Below, one piece after another: positions 1 to 8,783 of a stretch of DNA of 36,900 bases; position 1 is the stretch's first letter; each line of letters begins with the position of its first letter. The stretch covers positions 1 through 36,900 of the forward strand of contig MKJX01000219.1 in NCBI GenBank assembly GCA_001942415.1, in the 5' to 3' direction. The notes beneath the pieces were generated by a model, which worked only from the letters and a program-made list of their open reading frames with translations, made no database searches and had not been told where the DNA came from. Source of the DNA: Pseudonocardia sp. CNS-139 (GTDB lineage: Bacteria > Actinomycetota > Actinomycetes > Mycobacteriales > Pseudonocardiaceae). The translations under genes were made by a program, and so were the position numbers.

Positions 1-55
1 TCCGGTTCCTTGGTGACGGTGGCGCCGCAGCCCGGGATCGCGTCCCACCGCCGGA
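1..55. repeat. 55-bp direct repeat, left copy
   Basis: Bases 1-55 are identical to 113-167 (offset 112); the match ends at base 56, where T faces C. The left copy begins at the very first base of the window. The period is not a multiple of three, so it disturbs the reading frame of the ATPase gene. An assembly duplication at a contig end is the simplest reading. Confidence 0.9.
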
Positions 56-668
56 TCGGGGTGAAGATCGCGGTGTCGAGGCCGTGCTCGTCGATGCAGC
101 CGCCGCCAGCGGTCCGGTTCCTTGGTGACGGTGGCGCCGCAGCCCGGGATCGCGTCCCACCGCCGGACGGCCGCGGCGAACTCGGCGAGCGGGGTCTGCC
201 GGCCGTCCGGTCCGTCCGTGCGGAACGGCAGCAGGTCCAGCTCCGCGCGCCTTCGGCCGGGGTGAACGCGTACCAGCGCGAGTGGAGCCGGTCGTGGTCG
301 CGGTTCGGGTCGGCGGGCTGCGTGCGGTCGGCCCACTCGTGGACGGCGCCGGTGACCAGCCGCCGCCCGCTCGGCCCCGACCACTCGACCACCACGTGGG
401 CGGTGTCGGCGCCGAGCACGTAGTCCTCGAGGTGCTTGCCGGTCGCGGCGGTGGCGAGGAAGTCGCGCCGGCCCGGCCGGATCAGCGCGCAGATCAGCGA
501 CAGCACCGTGGACTTCCCGCCGCCGTTGCGCAGCCACAGGATCGTGTCGAGCGGGTGCCCGTCGCCGTCGCGGAAGTCGAGCTCGACGTCGAGGAACCGG
601 GCGGCCGACGGGCCGATGCGGTCCAGCCGGACCCGCCGGATCTTCCAGAGGACGTCCACCGCGCTCAC
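1..668 (-). CDS. SMC-like ATPase, JetC/MukB type (N-terminal part, cut by window edge)
   Basis: Only the N-terminal part is present. It starts at a GTG whose first bases overlap the stop of the upstream gene (GTGA). The N-terminus has a beta-rich opening, then a P-loop WLRNGGGKSTVLSL near residues 50-63, as in SbcC/MukB/SMC head domains. A later segment with EHGLDTAIF is also typical of long coiled-coil ATPases of this kind. The third place after a kleisin-like and a small winged-helix gene matches the jetA-jetB-jetC (MukF-MukE-MukB) order, so the inferred role is the DNA-translocating motor of an anti-plasmid or chromosome-organising complex. The frame breaks near 247-253 (one base missing) and again near 100. 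The 55-base repeat described separately lies in this gene. Distant SMC-like ATPases other than JetC cannot be excluded. Confidence 0.6.
   Translation of the reverse strand, partial: MSAVDVLWKIRRVRLDRIGPSAARFLDVELDFRDGDGHPLDTILWLRNGGGKSTVLSLICALIRPGRRDFLATAATGKHLEDYVLGADTAHVVVEWSGPSGRRLVTGAVHEWADRTQPADPNRDHDRLHSRWYAFTPAEGARSWTCCRSARTDRTAGRPRSPSSPRPSGGGTRSRAAAPPSPRNRTAGGGCIDEHGLDTAIFTPIRRWDAIPGCGATVTKEP
113..167. repeat. 55-bp direct repeat, right copy
   Basis: Second exact copy of the sequence at 1-55, lying inside the coding region of the SMC-like ATPase. On the minus strand it encodes the segment containing RRWDAIPGCGATVTKEP, and the same peptide is encoded again by the left copy. Confidence 0.9.
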
Positions 669-1387
669 CCGGACTCCTCCTCCTGCTGCGCCGCCGCCCG
701 GACCGTGCGCAGCGCCTCCAGCGCCGCGTTGCCCGCGCTGTCGGCCACGAGCAGCCGGAACCGGTCGGTCAGGTGGTAGGTGTCCGGCCCGAGCGTGGGC
801 GCCTCGCGGGCCGCGCCCTGCTCGACGAGCCAGCCGCAGACCTCCTCCACCGCCCGCAGCGTGCAGCCGCGGGCCCGGCGCCCGGTCTGCGTCGGCACGA
901 ACGAGGGCAGGTCGGCGTACACGTCGGCGGCCGCGCGGGCCCGCCCGTCGAGGTCCGGCGGAGGCAGCGCCGCGATGGCCGCACGCAGGAACTCGTCGAT
1001 CCGCAGGACGTCCACGAGCTTGGTCTCCGGGTCGTCGAAGTCGACCTCGTTGGGGTACGCGTAGGCCGCGATCCCGACCAGGACCAGCCCGAACACGAGC
1101 CGCTCGTCCTGGTCCATCGGGCGCAGGTCCGACATCCGGGTGGCGAACGGCCCGCCCGGCTCCGGGACCAGCACGATCCCGGCCCGCGGCGTCCCGAGCA
1201 CCTCCAGGCCGAGGCCCTCGGCCATCGTGTCGACGACGTCCTTGAACCGCAGCTCGGTGCGGTACCGGTCGAGCAGCGCGCGGTAGTCGCTGCCCTCCAC
1301 CGGCCGGGCGCGCCGGGCCAGCCCGAAGGTGATCAGCTCGGCCGCCGCGCGCACGTCGGTGAGGTCGGCCGCCACGCTCGCCGTCAT
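665..1387 (-). CDS. JetB/MukE-like winged-helix subunit
   Basis: About 240 residues, starting at the ATG that overlaps the upstream stop (ATGA) and ending in a GTGA overlap with the ATPase gene, so the three genes are translationally coupled. The N-terminal part is helical (residues 10-60). The C-terminal half, with CTLRAVEEVCGWLVEQG and then DTYHLTDRFRLLV, looks like a winged helix. Size and position between the kleisin-like and SMC-like genes fit MukE/JetB (DUF4194-type) proteins, which bind the kleisin and regulate the SMC ATPase. The assignment rests mainly on gene order and fold impression, because these subunits diverge quickly. Confidence 0.55.
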   Translation of the reverse strand: MTASVAADLTDVRAAAELITFGLARRARPVEGSDYRALLDRYRTELRFKDVVDTMAEGLGLEVLGTPRAGIVLVPEPGGPFATRMSDLRPMDQDERLVFGLVLVGIAAYAYPNEVDFDDPETKLVDVLRIDEFLRAAIAALPPPDLDGRARAAADVYADLPSFVPTQTGRRARGCTLRAVEEVCGWLVEQGAAREAPTLGPDTYHLTDRFRLLVADSAGNAALEALRTVRAAAQQEEESG

Positions 1388-2873
1388 CCCGGGACCTCCT
1401 CGGTGATCTCCCGCTGCGGCCGTGCGAGCAGCAGGTCCCGCCCGCCCGCCAGGGCGTGCCGCAGCGCCGCGCCGTCGTCGTGGGCCGTCAGCCCGCCGGC
1501 CAGCACGCCCGCCGCCGCGCCGGTCTCCTCGTCCCGGTCGGACGGGTCGGGCGCGAACGCCCACAGCGCCGAGAGCACCAGCAGCTCGGCCACTTCCGGC
1601 TCCTCGACGCCTGCGAGCAGCTCGGACAGGCGCGCCGGGCCCTCGTCCACGCGTTGCAGCGCCGTCCGCGCCGCGGCGACGACGCGTCCGGGTAGCCCTG
1701 CGGGTCCTCGGTCACGTCCGGCACGACGACGTCCTCGGCGTCGACGGGCACCGGCTCGGCCACCCGCGGCACCGCCCACAGCGCGTCGAGCACGTCGTCG
1801 AACCGGACGAGCCGGGGCACCGTGACCCCCAGCGCGCGGCCCGCGAACGCGTCGGTCACCGCGGCGGCGTCCGCTGCGGGCAGCGCGAGCGCGGGCACCA
1901 GCAGGTCCGGGCCGGCCGTGAACATCCGCAGCCGGCTGCGCCGGGCGATCCGCTGCCGCACGTGCGCGGCCAGGAACACGTCCCGCGCGCCGACCAGGCG
2001 CCGTTCCAGGTCCAGGTGCACCTGCTTGGCCCGCCCGACCAGGTCGACGATCCGGCCGGACACGGCCCGCACCTCGGGCGACGCCTCGGCGTCCAGCCCG
2101 CCCTGCACGTGCTCCAGCAGCCGGTCGTCCTCCTCGATCCGCACCTCGACGTGCCGGCGCGCCCGGGCGAGCCGCTCGGGCAGGTCGGTGGCCCAGTCCG
2201 TCGAGCCGACGTCGCGGCGGGTGGCGTCGAGCATCTCGGCGAGCGTCGCGGCGAGCCCGACGCTGGTGCGCTCGGCCTGCGCGGCCGTGCGCGCCGCGGC
2301 GTCGAACCGCTGGTCCTCCAGCTGCCGCTGCAGAACGTGCGCGAGCGCCCGGTCGGCGTCCTCCAGGTCGACGTCGAGGCCGTGCAGGTAGAGCGTGATC
2401 GCCTGGTCGCTGGCCACCAGCACGGGCCCGAACTCGGTGTCGCGCAGCGACAGCAGCCGGAAGCTGTAGTGCTCCCACCGCGTCCCGTCCGGGCCCATCT
2501 CGGCGAAGTGATAGGTGAATCTCCGCTGCTCGTGCGCGTCGTTGAGCAGCCCTTTCAGCACCGCCTGGGCGACGTCCTGCCACTCCTGCGCCCACTCGGG
2601 CGCGGGCCGCATCCGGGCGGCGAGCCCGGTGAGCGTGTCGACGACCTCGTCCACCGTGGTCTCACGCGCGAACCCCATCGACCCGACGACGAGGTCGATC
2701 GCCGCGAGCGCGAGCTGCCGCAGGTCGTAGGCGGAATCGTCGATGCCGGTGTGGGCGGCGTTGCGCACCAGCCGGGCCACCGGGTCGGTCAGCACGAGCG
2801 AGCGCCACCGGGCGCGGGCGGTCGCGTCGGCGGCCGGCGAGACCAGCGCGGCCGTGCCCCCCGTCGCCGTCAT
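1384..2873 (-). CDS. JetA/MukF-like kleisin subunit (frameshift near 1680)
   Basis: First gene of the minus-strand cassette, about 496 residues. The ATG at 2873 is preceded by a GGGAGCGG ribosome site; the region upstream is non-coding in this frame. The protein has an N-terminal winged-helix-like part (about residues 20-110), then a long helical middle rich in Arg, Glu and Leu (roughly 170-330). Near 1675-1695 the frame changes by one base: the peptide TEDPQGYPDA continues in another frame as VVAAARTALQRVDEGPARL, so a single base is probably missing. It ends in an ATGA overlap with the JetB-like gene. In the known complexes this subunit bridges the SMC heads. Sequence similarity to DUF3375 proteins is not obvious to me, so this may be a different Wadjet/Mks subtype. 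Confidence 0.55.
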
Positions 2874-3007
2874 CCGCTCCCGTCCGTGGTCGTCCTGCCT
2901 GCCGGTACCGCAGGGCAGCGTAGGCGACGGGCTTCCGGCCGATCCTTGCGCCGGGCCGGGCCCGGGGAGCATGGTGGTCCGGGGCGCCACCCAGAGCAGG
3001 CCGGGGG

Positions 3008-3027
3008 CGATCGTCGGGGGACGATCG
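3008..3027. promoter_or_regulatory. perfect 8-bp inverted repeat upstream of the STAS gene
   Basis: CGATCGTC, four G, GACGATCG. The arms pair perfectly around a four-base loop, and the element ends 18 bases before the STAS start codon. It lies in the 172-base gap between divergent jetA and STAS, so it could be an operator or a hairpin in the 5' leader. No function is known. Confidence 0.6.
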
Positions 3028-3045
3028 GCGGGGACGGGACGGGTG

Positions 3046-3480
3046 ATGGCAGAGGCACGAGCAGACGCAAGATCAGAGGCGGGAGCGGAGCTGCCGTACG
3101 TGCAGGTGACACGCGCAGAGGTCCCGTTCGACCTGTTGCGGGTGGCCGTGTCCGAGCCCGTGCCCGGCGTGCGGGTCGTCGCGCCCGTCGGCGAGGCCGA
3201 CACCGCGACGTCCGGGCTGCTGCGCGACGCGGCCCTCGGCGCGGTCCGGGCCGGGCCCGGGAACGTCGTCGTCGACATGGCCGGCCTGACCTTCTGCGGC
3301 TCCACCGGGCTGGTCGTGCTGCTGGAGTGCCGCGACGCCGCGCAGGACGCCGGCGTCGGGTTCGCCGCGGTCGGCGGACCCCCGATCGTGCGCCGGGTCC
3401 TGGAGATCACCGGTCTGGGTCCCCTGCTCGGCCACCGCGACTCACTCGACGAGGTGCTCGCCGCACCCGTGAAGCGCTAG
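3046..3480 (+). CDS. STAS-domain anti-sigma factor antagonist-like protein
   Basis: 144 residues. The STAS fold spans about residues 38-140, with GVRVVAPVGEADTATSG at its start and the central NVVVDMAGLTFCGSTGLVV. In anti-anti-sigma factors the GS-T region after the D-x-x-x-L-x-F motif carries the phosphorylated Ser; here CGSTGL offers S and T at that place. Such proteins release a sigma factor by binding an anti-sigma kinase in the cytoplasm. No RsbW-like kinase is next to it, so its partner must be elsewhere. The ATG at 3046 has a GGGACGGG stretch just upstream. An N-terminal tail of about 35 residues precedes the domain. Confidence 0.8.
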   Translation: MAEARADARSEAGAELPYVQVTRAEVPFDLLRVAVSEPVPGVRVVAPVGEADTATSGLLRDAALGAVRAGPGNVVVDMAGLTFCGSTGLVVLLECRDAAQDAGVGFAAVGGPPIVRRVLEITGLGPLLGHRDSLDEVLAAPVKR

Positions 3481-3507
3481 CCGGGCGCCAGCGGGTACGC
3501 GCGCCGC

Positions 3508-3831
3508 ATGACCTCCACCGCACCTTCCCCCGTGCAGTCCCTCCTCGACGCCGTGAACCGCGGCGACACCGACGGGTTCCTCGGCTGCTTCACGCCCGAC
3601 GGCGTCGTGGACGACTGGGGCCGCGAGTTCCGCGGCCCGCAGGCCATCCGCACGTGGAGCGACGGCGAGCTGATCGGCGTGCGGGCGTCGCTGCAGGTCA
3701 CAGCCGTGAACGAGCACGAGGGCGCGGTGGTCGTCACCGCGCTCGTGGGCGGCGACGGCTTCAAGGGGCCGAGCCACTTCGCCTTCGACGTGAGCGGCGA
3801 CCGCGTCGCGCGCATGACGATCCGGGCATAG
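3508..3831 (+). CDS. SnoaL-like/NTF2-fold protein
   Basis: 107 residues, a single compact domain. The pattern VQSLLDAVNRGDTDGFLGCF, then a DGVVDDWG turn and FRGPQAIRTW, is typical of SnoaL-like polyketide-cyclase/NTF2 proteins, in which an early helix pair and a curved sheet form a small pocket. Many are of unknown function, and the substrate cannot be told from sequence. It follows the STAS gene by 27 bases and may be co-transcribed. There is no clear ribosome site; TACGCG lies six bases before the ATG. Confidence 0.75.
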   Translation: MTSTAPSPVQSLLDAVNRGDTDGFLGCFTPDGVVDDWGREFRGPQAIRTWSDGELIGVRASLQVTAVNEHEGAVVVTALVGGDGFKGPSHFAFDVSGDRVARMTIRA

Positions 3832-3900
3832 CCGCGCACTCAGCGGGGGGCGCCTGCGACCGGAACCCATTTCCATGGTGGTTCCGTCGATGGAACGTTT

Positions 3901-3951
3901 GTCCGTCGTTCACGCGACGACGGACGCGCGTTCACGACCGCTCCGTAGGTT
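3901..3951 (+). promoter_or_regulatory. inverted repeat, direct repeats and -10 element before the RpiR-type regulator
   Basis: GTCCGTCGT at 3901-3909 and ACGACGGAC at 3917-3925 form a perfect 9-bp inverted repeat with a 7-base spacer. GTTCACG occurs at 3908-3914 and 3930-3936, 22 bases apart (about two helical turns). A -10-like TAGGTT lies at 3946-3951, seven bases before the GTG start. A further partial inverted repeat around GGAACC/GGTTCC lies at about 3862-3885. Together these look like a promoter with an operator, possibly autoregulated by the RpiR protein (inference). Confidence 0.55.
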
Positions 3952-3958
3952 GCGCTGC

Positions 3959-4819
3959 GTGACCACGACCGGCGCCGGGCAGCCCCGCCTGATGGAGGAC
4001 ATCCGCATGCGGACCGCCGGCCTGTCACCGGCCGAGCAGCGGGTGGCCCGGGCGGTGCTGGGCGAGCCGCTGCACGTCTTCGAGATGTCGGTGACCGAGC
4101 TGGCGTCGTTCTCGGGCACGTCGGTCGGCACGGTCGTGCGGTTCTGCCAGCGGCTGGGACTGCGCGGCTTCCAGGACCTCAAGCTGCGGCTGGCCCGCGA
4201 GTCGATCCCGGTCGAGGAGCAGCTGCTGCACGAGGTCCGCAGCGCGGACGGGCCCGGCGACGTGCTCGGCAAGGTGTTCACCGGCACCGCACGGGCGCTG
4301 GAGGAGGCCGGCGGCGCCGTCGACCCCGCGGCGTTCGAGCGGATCGTCGAGCGGCTGGTCGCGGCCCGCCGCATCGTGTTCACCGCGGTCGGCACGTCCG
4401 CGCCGCTGGCCGCGGACATCTCCTACCGGCTCACCACGATCGGGCTGCCGGCGACGTTTCCCGCCGACGTCCACGTCCAGCACGTCACGGCCCGCATGCT
4501 CGGCCCCGCGGACGTCTGCTTCGCGATCAGCCACACCGGGTCCACCACCGAGACGCTGGCGGTCACCAAGGCCGCCCGGCTCGCCGGCGCCACCACCGTG
4601 GCCGTCACGAGCTTCCTCGACTCCCCGCTCACCGAGCTGGTCGACCACCTGCTGGTCGCCGGCAGCCGGGAGACGTCCTACCGCATCGAGGCGATGACCA
4701 GCCGCCTCGTCCACCTCGCGGTGCTCGACGCGATCTACGTGTCGATCGCGCTGCGCCGCCCCGAGGCCCAGGACGCGCTCGCCGCCACCGGCGACGTGCT
4801 CGTCGAGCACCGCATCTGA
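3959..4819 (+). CDS. RpiR/MurR-family transcriptional regulator (HTH + SIS)
   Basis: 286 residues from the GTG at 3959. This start is chosen because a -10-like TAGGTT ends seven bases before it, and because it leaves a normal short lead into the HTH. N-terminal HTH_6 domain: LSPAEQRVARAVL, then VTELASFSGTSVGTVVRFCQ (about residues 20-75). C-terminal SIS domain (about 125-260) with the sugar-phosphate-binding TAVGTSAPLAADISYRL and ISHTGSTTETL motifs. Members sense phosphosugars and usually control adjacent sugar-phosphate or amino-sugar genes. It precedes the phosphoesterase/ABC importer/HAD operon, which it probably regulates; the ligand is likely a phosphorylated compound made from the imported substrate. 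Confidence 0.88.
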   Translation: MTTTGAGQPRLMEDIRMRTAGLSPAEQRVARAVLGEPLHVFEMSVTELASFSGTSVGTVVRFCQRLGLRGFQDLKLRLARESIPVEEQLLHEVRSADGPGDVLGKVFTGTARALEEAGGAVDPAAFERIVERLVAARRIVFTAVGTSAPLAADISYRLTTIGLPATFPADVHVQHVTARMLGPADVCFAISHTGSTTETLAVTKAARLAGATTVAVTSFLDSPLTELVDHLLVAGSRETSYRIEAMTSRLVHLAVLDAIYVSIALRRPEAQDALAATGDVLVEHRI

Positions 4820-4879
4820 GTCACCAGCGCATCGCCGCGCACTCCCCCGCCTCTCACACCGAACCGCCCTGGAGAACCC

Positions 4880-6994
4880 ATGCGCGGACACGTCCGCACG
4901 CGCCTCGGCGAGCCCCGGCCCGGCGTGCTCGTCAGCGACGGCGTCACCGTCACCACCACCGCCCACGACGGCTCGTTCTCGATCCAGCCCACCGGTCCGT
5001 TCGTCTTCGTCACCCGCCCCGCCGGCTTCACCAGCGAGAACTGGTTCGTGCCGGCCGCACTGCCCGAGTTCGACTTCGTGCTCGACCCCGAACCGGACGT
5101 GTTCCCGCACCGGTTCGTGCACATCTCCGACATCCACGTCGGGGCCGGGCCGCGGCTCGGGCAGCTCTACCCGCAGCCGGTGGAGATCGGCACGGAGGCC
5201 GCGCTCACCCGGTTCCTGACCCGGCTGCCGGAGCTGGAGCCGGACCTGCGCTCGGTGATCGCCACGGGCGACCTCACCGACCTCGGCCTCGACGAGGAGT
5301 ACGACGCGCTGAAGTCCGCGGCGGCGGCCAGCCCGCTGCCGCTGCACCTGCTGCCCGGCAACCACGACCACATCGCCGGCACCCTGGAAGGTCTCGTCAG
5401 CCGCACCGGCTACGCGCTGCACACCGGCGACCCGGCCGGCTACGAGCGCCACCTCGGCCCGCGCTGGTACTCGTTCGACCTGCCCGGCCTGCACGTCGTC
5501 GCGCTGGACTGGCACACCCACGAGATCGGGCTCGACCACCTGGTGCAGGACGCGTGGCTGCGCGCCGACCTGGAGTCGGTGCCGGCCGGCACGCCGTGGA
5601 TCCTGCTCTCCCACGACCAGCCGTGGACCTCGATCCTCGACGGGCTGCCGTGGCAGCCGGTCGCGACGTTCTCCGGGCACCGGCACACCTCGCGGGTGGT
5701 GCAGGTCGGCCCGACGCTGCACGTCAACACGCCCACCCCGCTCTTCGGCGCGCTGGACTTCTCGCCGCCCTCGTTCCGCGTGGTCACGTGGGACGGCGAG
5801 CGCATCGCGCTGCGCACCCGCACCGTCGACGGGCCGGCGCGGGCGACGTTCTCGGTGCCGGAGGTCCCGGCCGCGGCGCCCGCGCCGCGCGCTGGCGCCA
5901 CCAGCTGCCCGGCGCGGCGCACCGCGCGGCCGTGCGGGTGGCCGGCGACCTGGTGCTCGCCGCCGTGAAGGACGAGGACCGGCCGGCCGGCGGCGTCGAC
6001 GCGGTCGACCTGCGTGACGGGTCGCTGCGCTGGCGGGCCGCGCTCGGCTCGGCCGTGAAGGGCACCCCGGCGGTGGCCGGCGACCTCGCGATCGCCGTCG
6101 AGGTGAGCGGCGACGTCGTCGGGCTCGCGCTGGCCGACGGCGCCGAGCGCTGGCGGGTGCCCTCGCCCGACCCGCTGCGGCTCTTCGCGTTCGCCGACCC
6201 GCTCGTGCACGAGGGCGTCGCGGTCGTCGGCGACATGACCCACCTGCGCGGCCTGGACGCGGCCACCGGGGAGCTGGCGCTGGGAGCGCACCGACCTCAG
6301 CCCGTACCAGACGATCGTCGACCACGCGGCGCCCGTCGTCGCCGGGGACACGCTGGTCGTCGGGTCGTGGCCGACGCCGACCACGCTCGTCGGGCTGGAC
6401 GTGGCGACCGGCGCGACCCGCTGGCCGGCGGCCCCGCAGCCCCGCGCGGTGAGCATCACGATCAGCGCAGGCGACACGACGATCGGCACCCCGCTCGTCG
6501 ACCCGAAGACCGGCGACCTGTTCCTCTCCGGGCTCGGTTTCCTCGCGCGCATCGACGCGGCCGGAGGGGACACCGTCTGGCGGCGGCCCATGACGCTCCC
6601 GTGGAACCCGGCGACGCCCGTCGCGACCGACCTCGGCATCGCGGCCGTCGACTCCGGCAACGGCGTGGTCCTGCTCGACCGCGAGGACGGCTCCGCGCTC
6701 TGGACGACGAGCATCGACGCGCCCGCGCCGTTCGCGATGTCGAGCTACCAGCGCACCCCGCACCCGGTCTTCGCCGGGCCCGCAGTGCTGGACGGGACGC
6801 TGCTGGTCCCGGGCCTCGACGGCGTGCTGCACGTGCTGTCGGCGGCCACCGGCGAGCGGGTCGGGGGCGTGGAGCTGGGCACGCCGGTCGCGGCGCCCGC
6901 GGTCGTCACCGACGATCTCGTGATCCTGGTCGGCACCGACGGCGGCGTGCTCGCGTTCGACGTGGCCACGGTGGCCGGGGCCGGCCGGCGATGA
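4880..6994 (+). CDS. metallophosphoesterase fused to a PQQ-like beta-propeller (two frameshifts)
   Basis: About 705 residues once two breaks are bridged (near 5890 and near 6285). Residues 1-70 look like a small beta-sandwich. Residues 79-290 are a calcineurin-like phosphoesterase with all metal motifs: SDIH (D84, H86), GD at 130-131, GNHD at 160-163, SHD around H245, GHRH at 266-269. After about residue 335 comes a propeller of repeated blades of the type A-V-D-x-x-D-G-x-x-x-W (for example DAVDLRDGSLRW, LLDREDGSALW). No signal peptide is visible, although PQQ-type propellers are usually exported. Its stop overlaps the first permease start (ATGA), so it belongs to the importer operon. Probable role: hydrolysis of a phosphoester that the importer brings in. 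Confidence 0.8.
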
Positions 6995-7917
6995 CCGCGA
7001 CACTCGAACGGCCCGGGACGGGCGGCGGTATCGCACCGGCCGTGCGCCGCCGCCGCGGGCACGGGCCCACGGCCGCCGTGCTGCTCACCCCGGCACTGCT
7101 GCTCATCGGCCTGTTCGTGGTGCTGCCCGGGGTGCTCGCGCTGGCCGGGAGCCTCTTCCGGATCGACCTCACCAACGGAGTCGAGTGGACGTGGGTGGGC
7201 CCGGAGAACTTCGCCGGGGTGCTCGCCGACCCGGCCGTGCTCCAGTCGATGGTGAACACGCTGGTGTACTGCGCGCTGACGATCGTGCCGAGCATGGCGA
7301 TCGGGCTGGCGCTGGCGCTGCTGGCGAGCACGCTCACCCGCGGCCGCAAGCTCGCGCAGACGCTGCTCTTCCTGCCGTTCACCGCCAACCTCGTGGCGAT
7401 GGCGGTGGTCTTCCGCTACATCTTCGACCTGCGCGGCGGCTTCGCGAACCAGCTGCTCGGGCTGGTCGGCGTGGGGCCCGTCAACTTCCTCGGCGACCCG
7501 GCGACGGCGCTGCCGACCGTCGCGGCCGTCGGGGTCTGGCGGGCCGTCGCGCTGGTGATGGTGATGTACCTGGCCGGGCTCACCAGCATCCCGACCGCCG
7601 TGCACGAGGCGTGCGCGGCCGACGGGATCACCGGCCTGACGAAGCTGCGGCTGGTCACCCTGCCGCTGCTGCGCCCGATCACGGTGTTCGTGACGGTGCT
7701 GGTGGTGCTCCAGTCCGTGCAGGTCTTCGACACGATCAACGTGATGACCCAGGGCGGCCCGCTCGGAGCCACCGAGACCGTGCTCACCATGACCTGGCGG
7801 CTCGGGTTCAGCTACTACGACCTCGGCCAGGGCGCGGCGCTGTCCACCCTGCTGCTGGTCGTGCTCGTCGCGGTCGGTGTCCTGCGGCGCGGCGCGCTGA
7901 CCGGGGGTGCCCGGTGA
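6991..7917 (+). CDS. ABC transporter permease, MalF/UgpA type
   Basis: 308 residues with six hydrophobic segments, the first at about residues 30-52. The conserved EAA-type loop HEACAADGITGLTKLRLVTLP, which docks on the ATPase, lies near residues 208-230. The N-terminus is cytoplasmic and Arg-rich. It starts in an ATGA overlap with the phosphoesterase gene and ends in a GTGA overlap with the second permease, so the genes form one coupled operon. The family (CUT1-type) imports oligosaccharides, glycerol-3-phosphate and related solutes; the phosphatases at either end of the operon favour a phosphorylated solute. Confidence 0.9.
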   Translation: MTATLERPGTGGGIAPAVRRRRGHGPTAAVLLTPALLLIGLFVVLPGVLALAGSLFRIDLTNGVEWTWVGPENFAGVLADPAVLQSMVNTLVYCALTIVPSMAIGLALALLASTLTRGRKLAQTLLFLPFTANLVAMAVVFRYIFDLRGGFANQLLGLVGVGPVNFLGDPATALPTVAAVGVWRAVALVMVMYLAGLTSIPTAVHEACAADGITGLTKLRLVTLPLLRPITVFVTVLVVLQSVQVFDTINVMTQGGPLGATETVLTMTWRLGFSYYDLGQGAALSTLLLVVLVAVGVLRRGALTGGAR

Positions 7918-8744
7918 TCGGCGAGCGGACACTCTGGCGGGTCGTGCGCGCCGGGCTCGTCGTCCTCGCCGTCTCGGTCGCCGTCTTCCCGTTCCTCTGG
8001 ATGCTCCGGACGTCGGTCGCCGGGGCCGACTCCATCCACGTCGACGGGTTCGCGCCCGTCCCGCACTCCTACGACCTCGGCAACTACGCCCGCGCCTGGC
8101 AGCGCGCCGACCTCGGCACGGCCATGCTCAACGGCGCCGTCGTGACCGTCTCGATCCTCGCGCTCCAGCTCCTGACCTGCATTCCCGCGGCGTACGCGTT
8201 CGCGAAGCTGCGGTTCCGCGGGCGCGACACGCTCTACGTCGTGGTGCTGGGCTGCCTGCTCGTCCCCACCCAGGCCACCGCGCTGCCGCTCTTCCTGGGT
8301 GTCAGCTCCGCGGGCCTGGCCGACACGCTCACCGCGCTCGTGCTGCCGTTCGCGTCCAGCGCGTTCGGGATCTTCCTGCTCCGCCAGCACATGGTGACCA
8401 TCCCCGACGCGCTGCTCGAGGCCGCGCGCGCAGACGGGCTGCGCACGTTCTCCACCCTGCGCCGCGTGGTCGTGCCCGCGACCGCGCCGGCCATCGCCAC
8501 GTTCGCCGTCTTCTCGATCTTCGTGCACTGGAACGACTACCTGTGGCCGCTGCTCGTGGCCCGCGACGAGGCACTGCGGACGCCGCCGCTGGCGCTGGCG
8601 ATCTTCCAGCAGGCCGACACCGGTTTCGACTTCGGCGCGCTCGCCGCCGGAGCCGCGATCATCACCGCCCCGATCGTGATCCTCTTCCTCGTCGCGCAGC
8701 GCCGGTTCATCGCCGGCGTCGCGGGCGGCGAGATGCCCGGCTGA
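7914..8744 (+). CDS. ABC transporter permease, MalG/UgpE type
   Basis: 276 residues from the GTG at 7914 that overlaps the upstream stop. Six membrane segments can be seen, the first at about residues 13-33. The EAA loop (DALLEAARADGLRTFSTLRR) lies near residues 161-180, followed by VVVPATAPAIATFAVFS, typical of MalG/UgpE partners. It forms the heterodimeric channel with the preceding permease. A 39-base gap separates it from the binding-protein gene. Confidence 0.9.
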   Translation: MIGERTLWRVVRAGLVVLAVSVAVFPFLWMLRTSVAGADSIHVDGFAPVPHSYDLGNYARAWQRADLGTAMLNGAVVTVSILALQLLTCIPAAYAFAKLRFRGRDTLYVVVLGCLLVPTQATALPLFLGVSSAGLADTLTALVLPFASSAFGIFLLRQHMVTIPDALLEAARADGLRTFSTLRRVVVPATAPAIATFAVFSIFVHWNDYLWPLLVARDEALRTPPLALAIFQQADTGFDFGALAAGAAIITAPIVILFLVAQRRFIAGVAGGEMPG

Positions 8745-8783
8745 TCCCTCCCCCTCCCCTTCGTGCCTTCCTGGAGCACACCC

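Noticed and set aside
5880..6290. Programmed frameshifting in the phosphoesterase fusion
   Set aside because: No slippery heptamer or stimulator is evident, and similar breaks occur in many unrelated genes of the window.
4025..7036. A minus-strand open frame of about 1000 codons opposite the regulator and phosphoesterase
   Set aside because: It is an Arg/Gly/Asp/Val low-complexity shadow in GC-rich DNA; the plus strand carries clear domains over the whole stretch.
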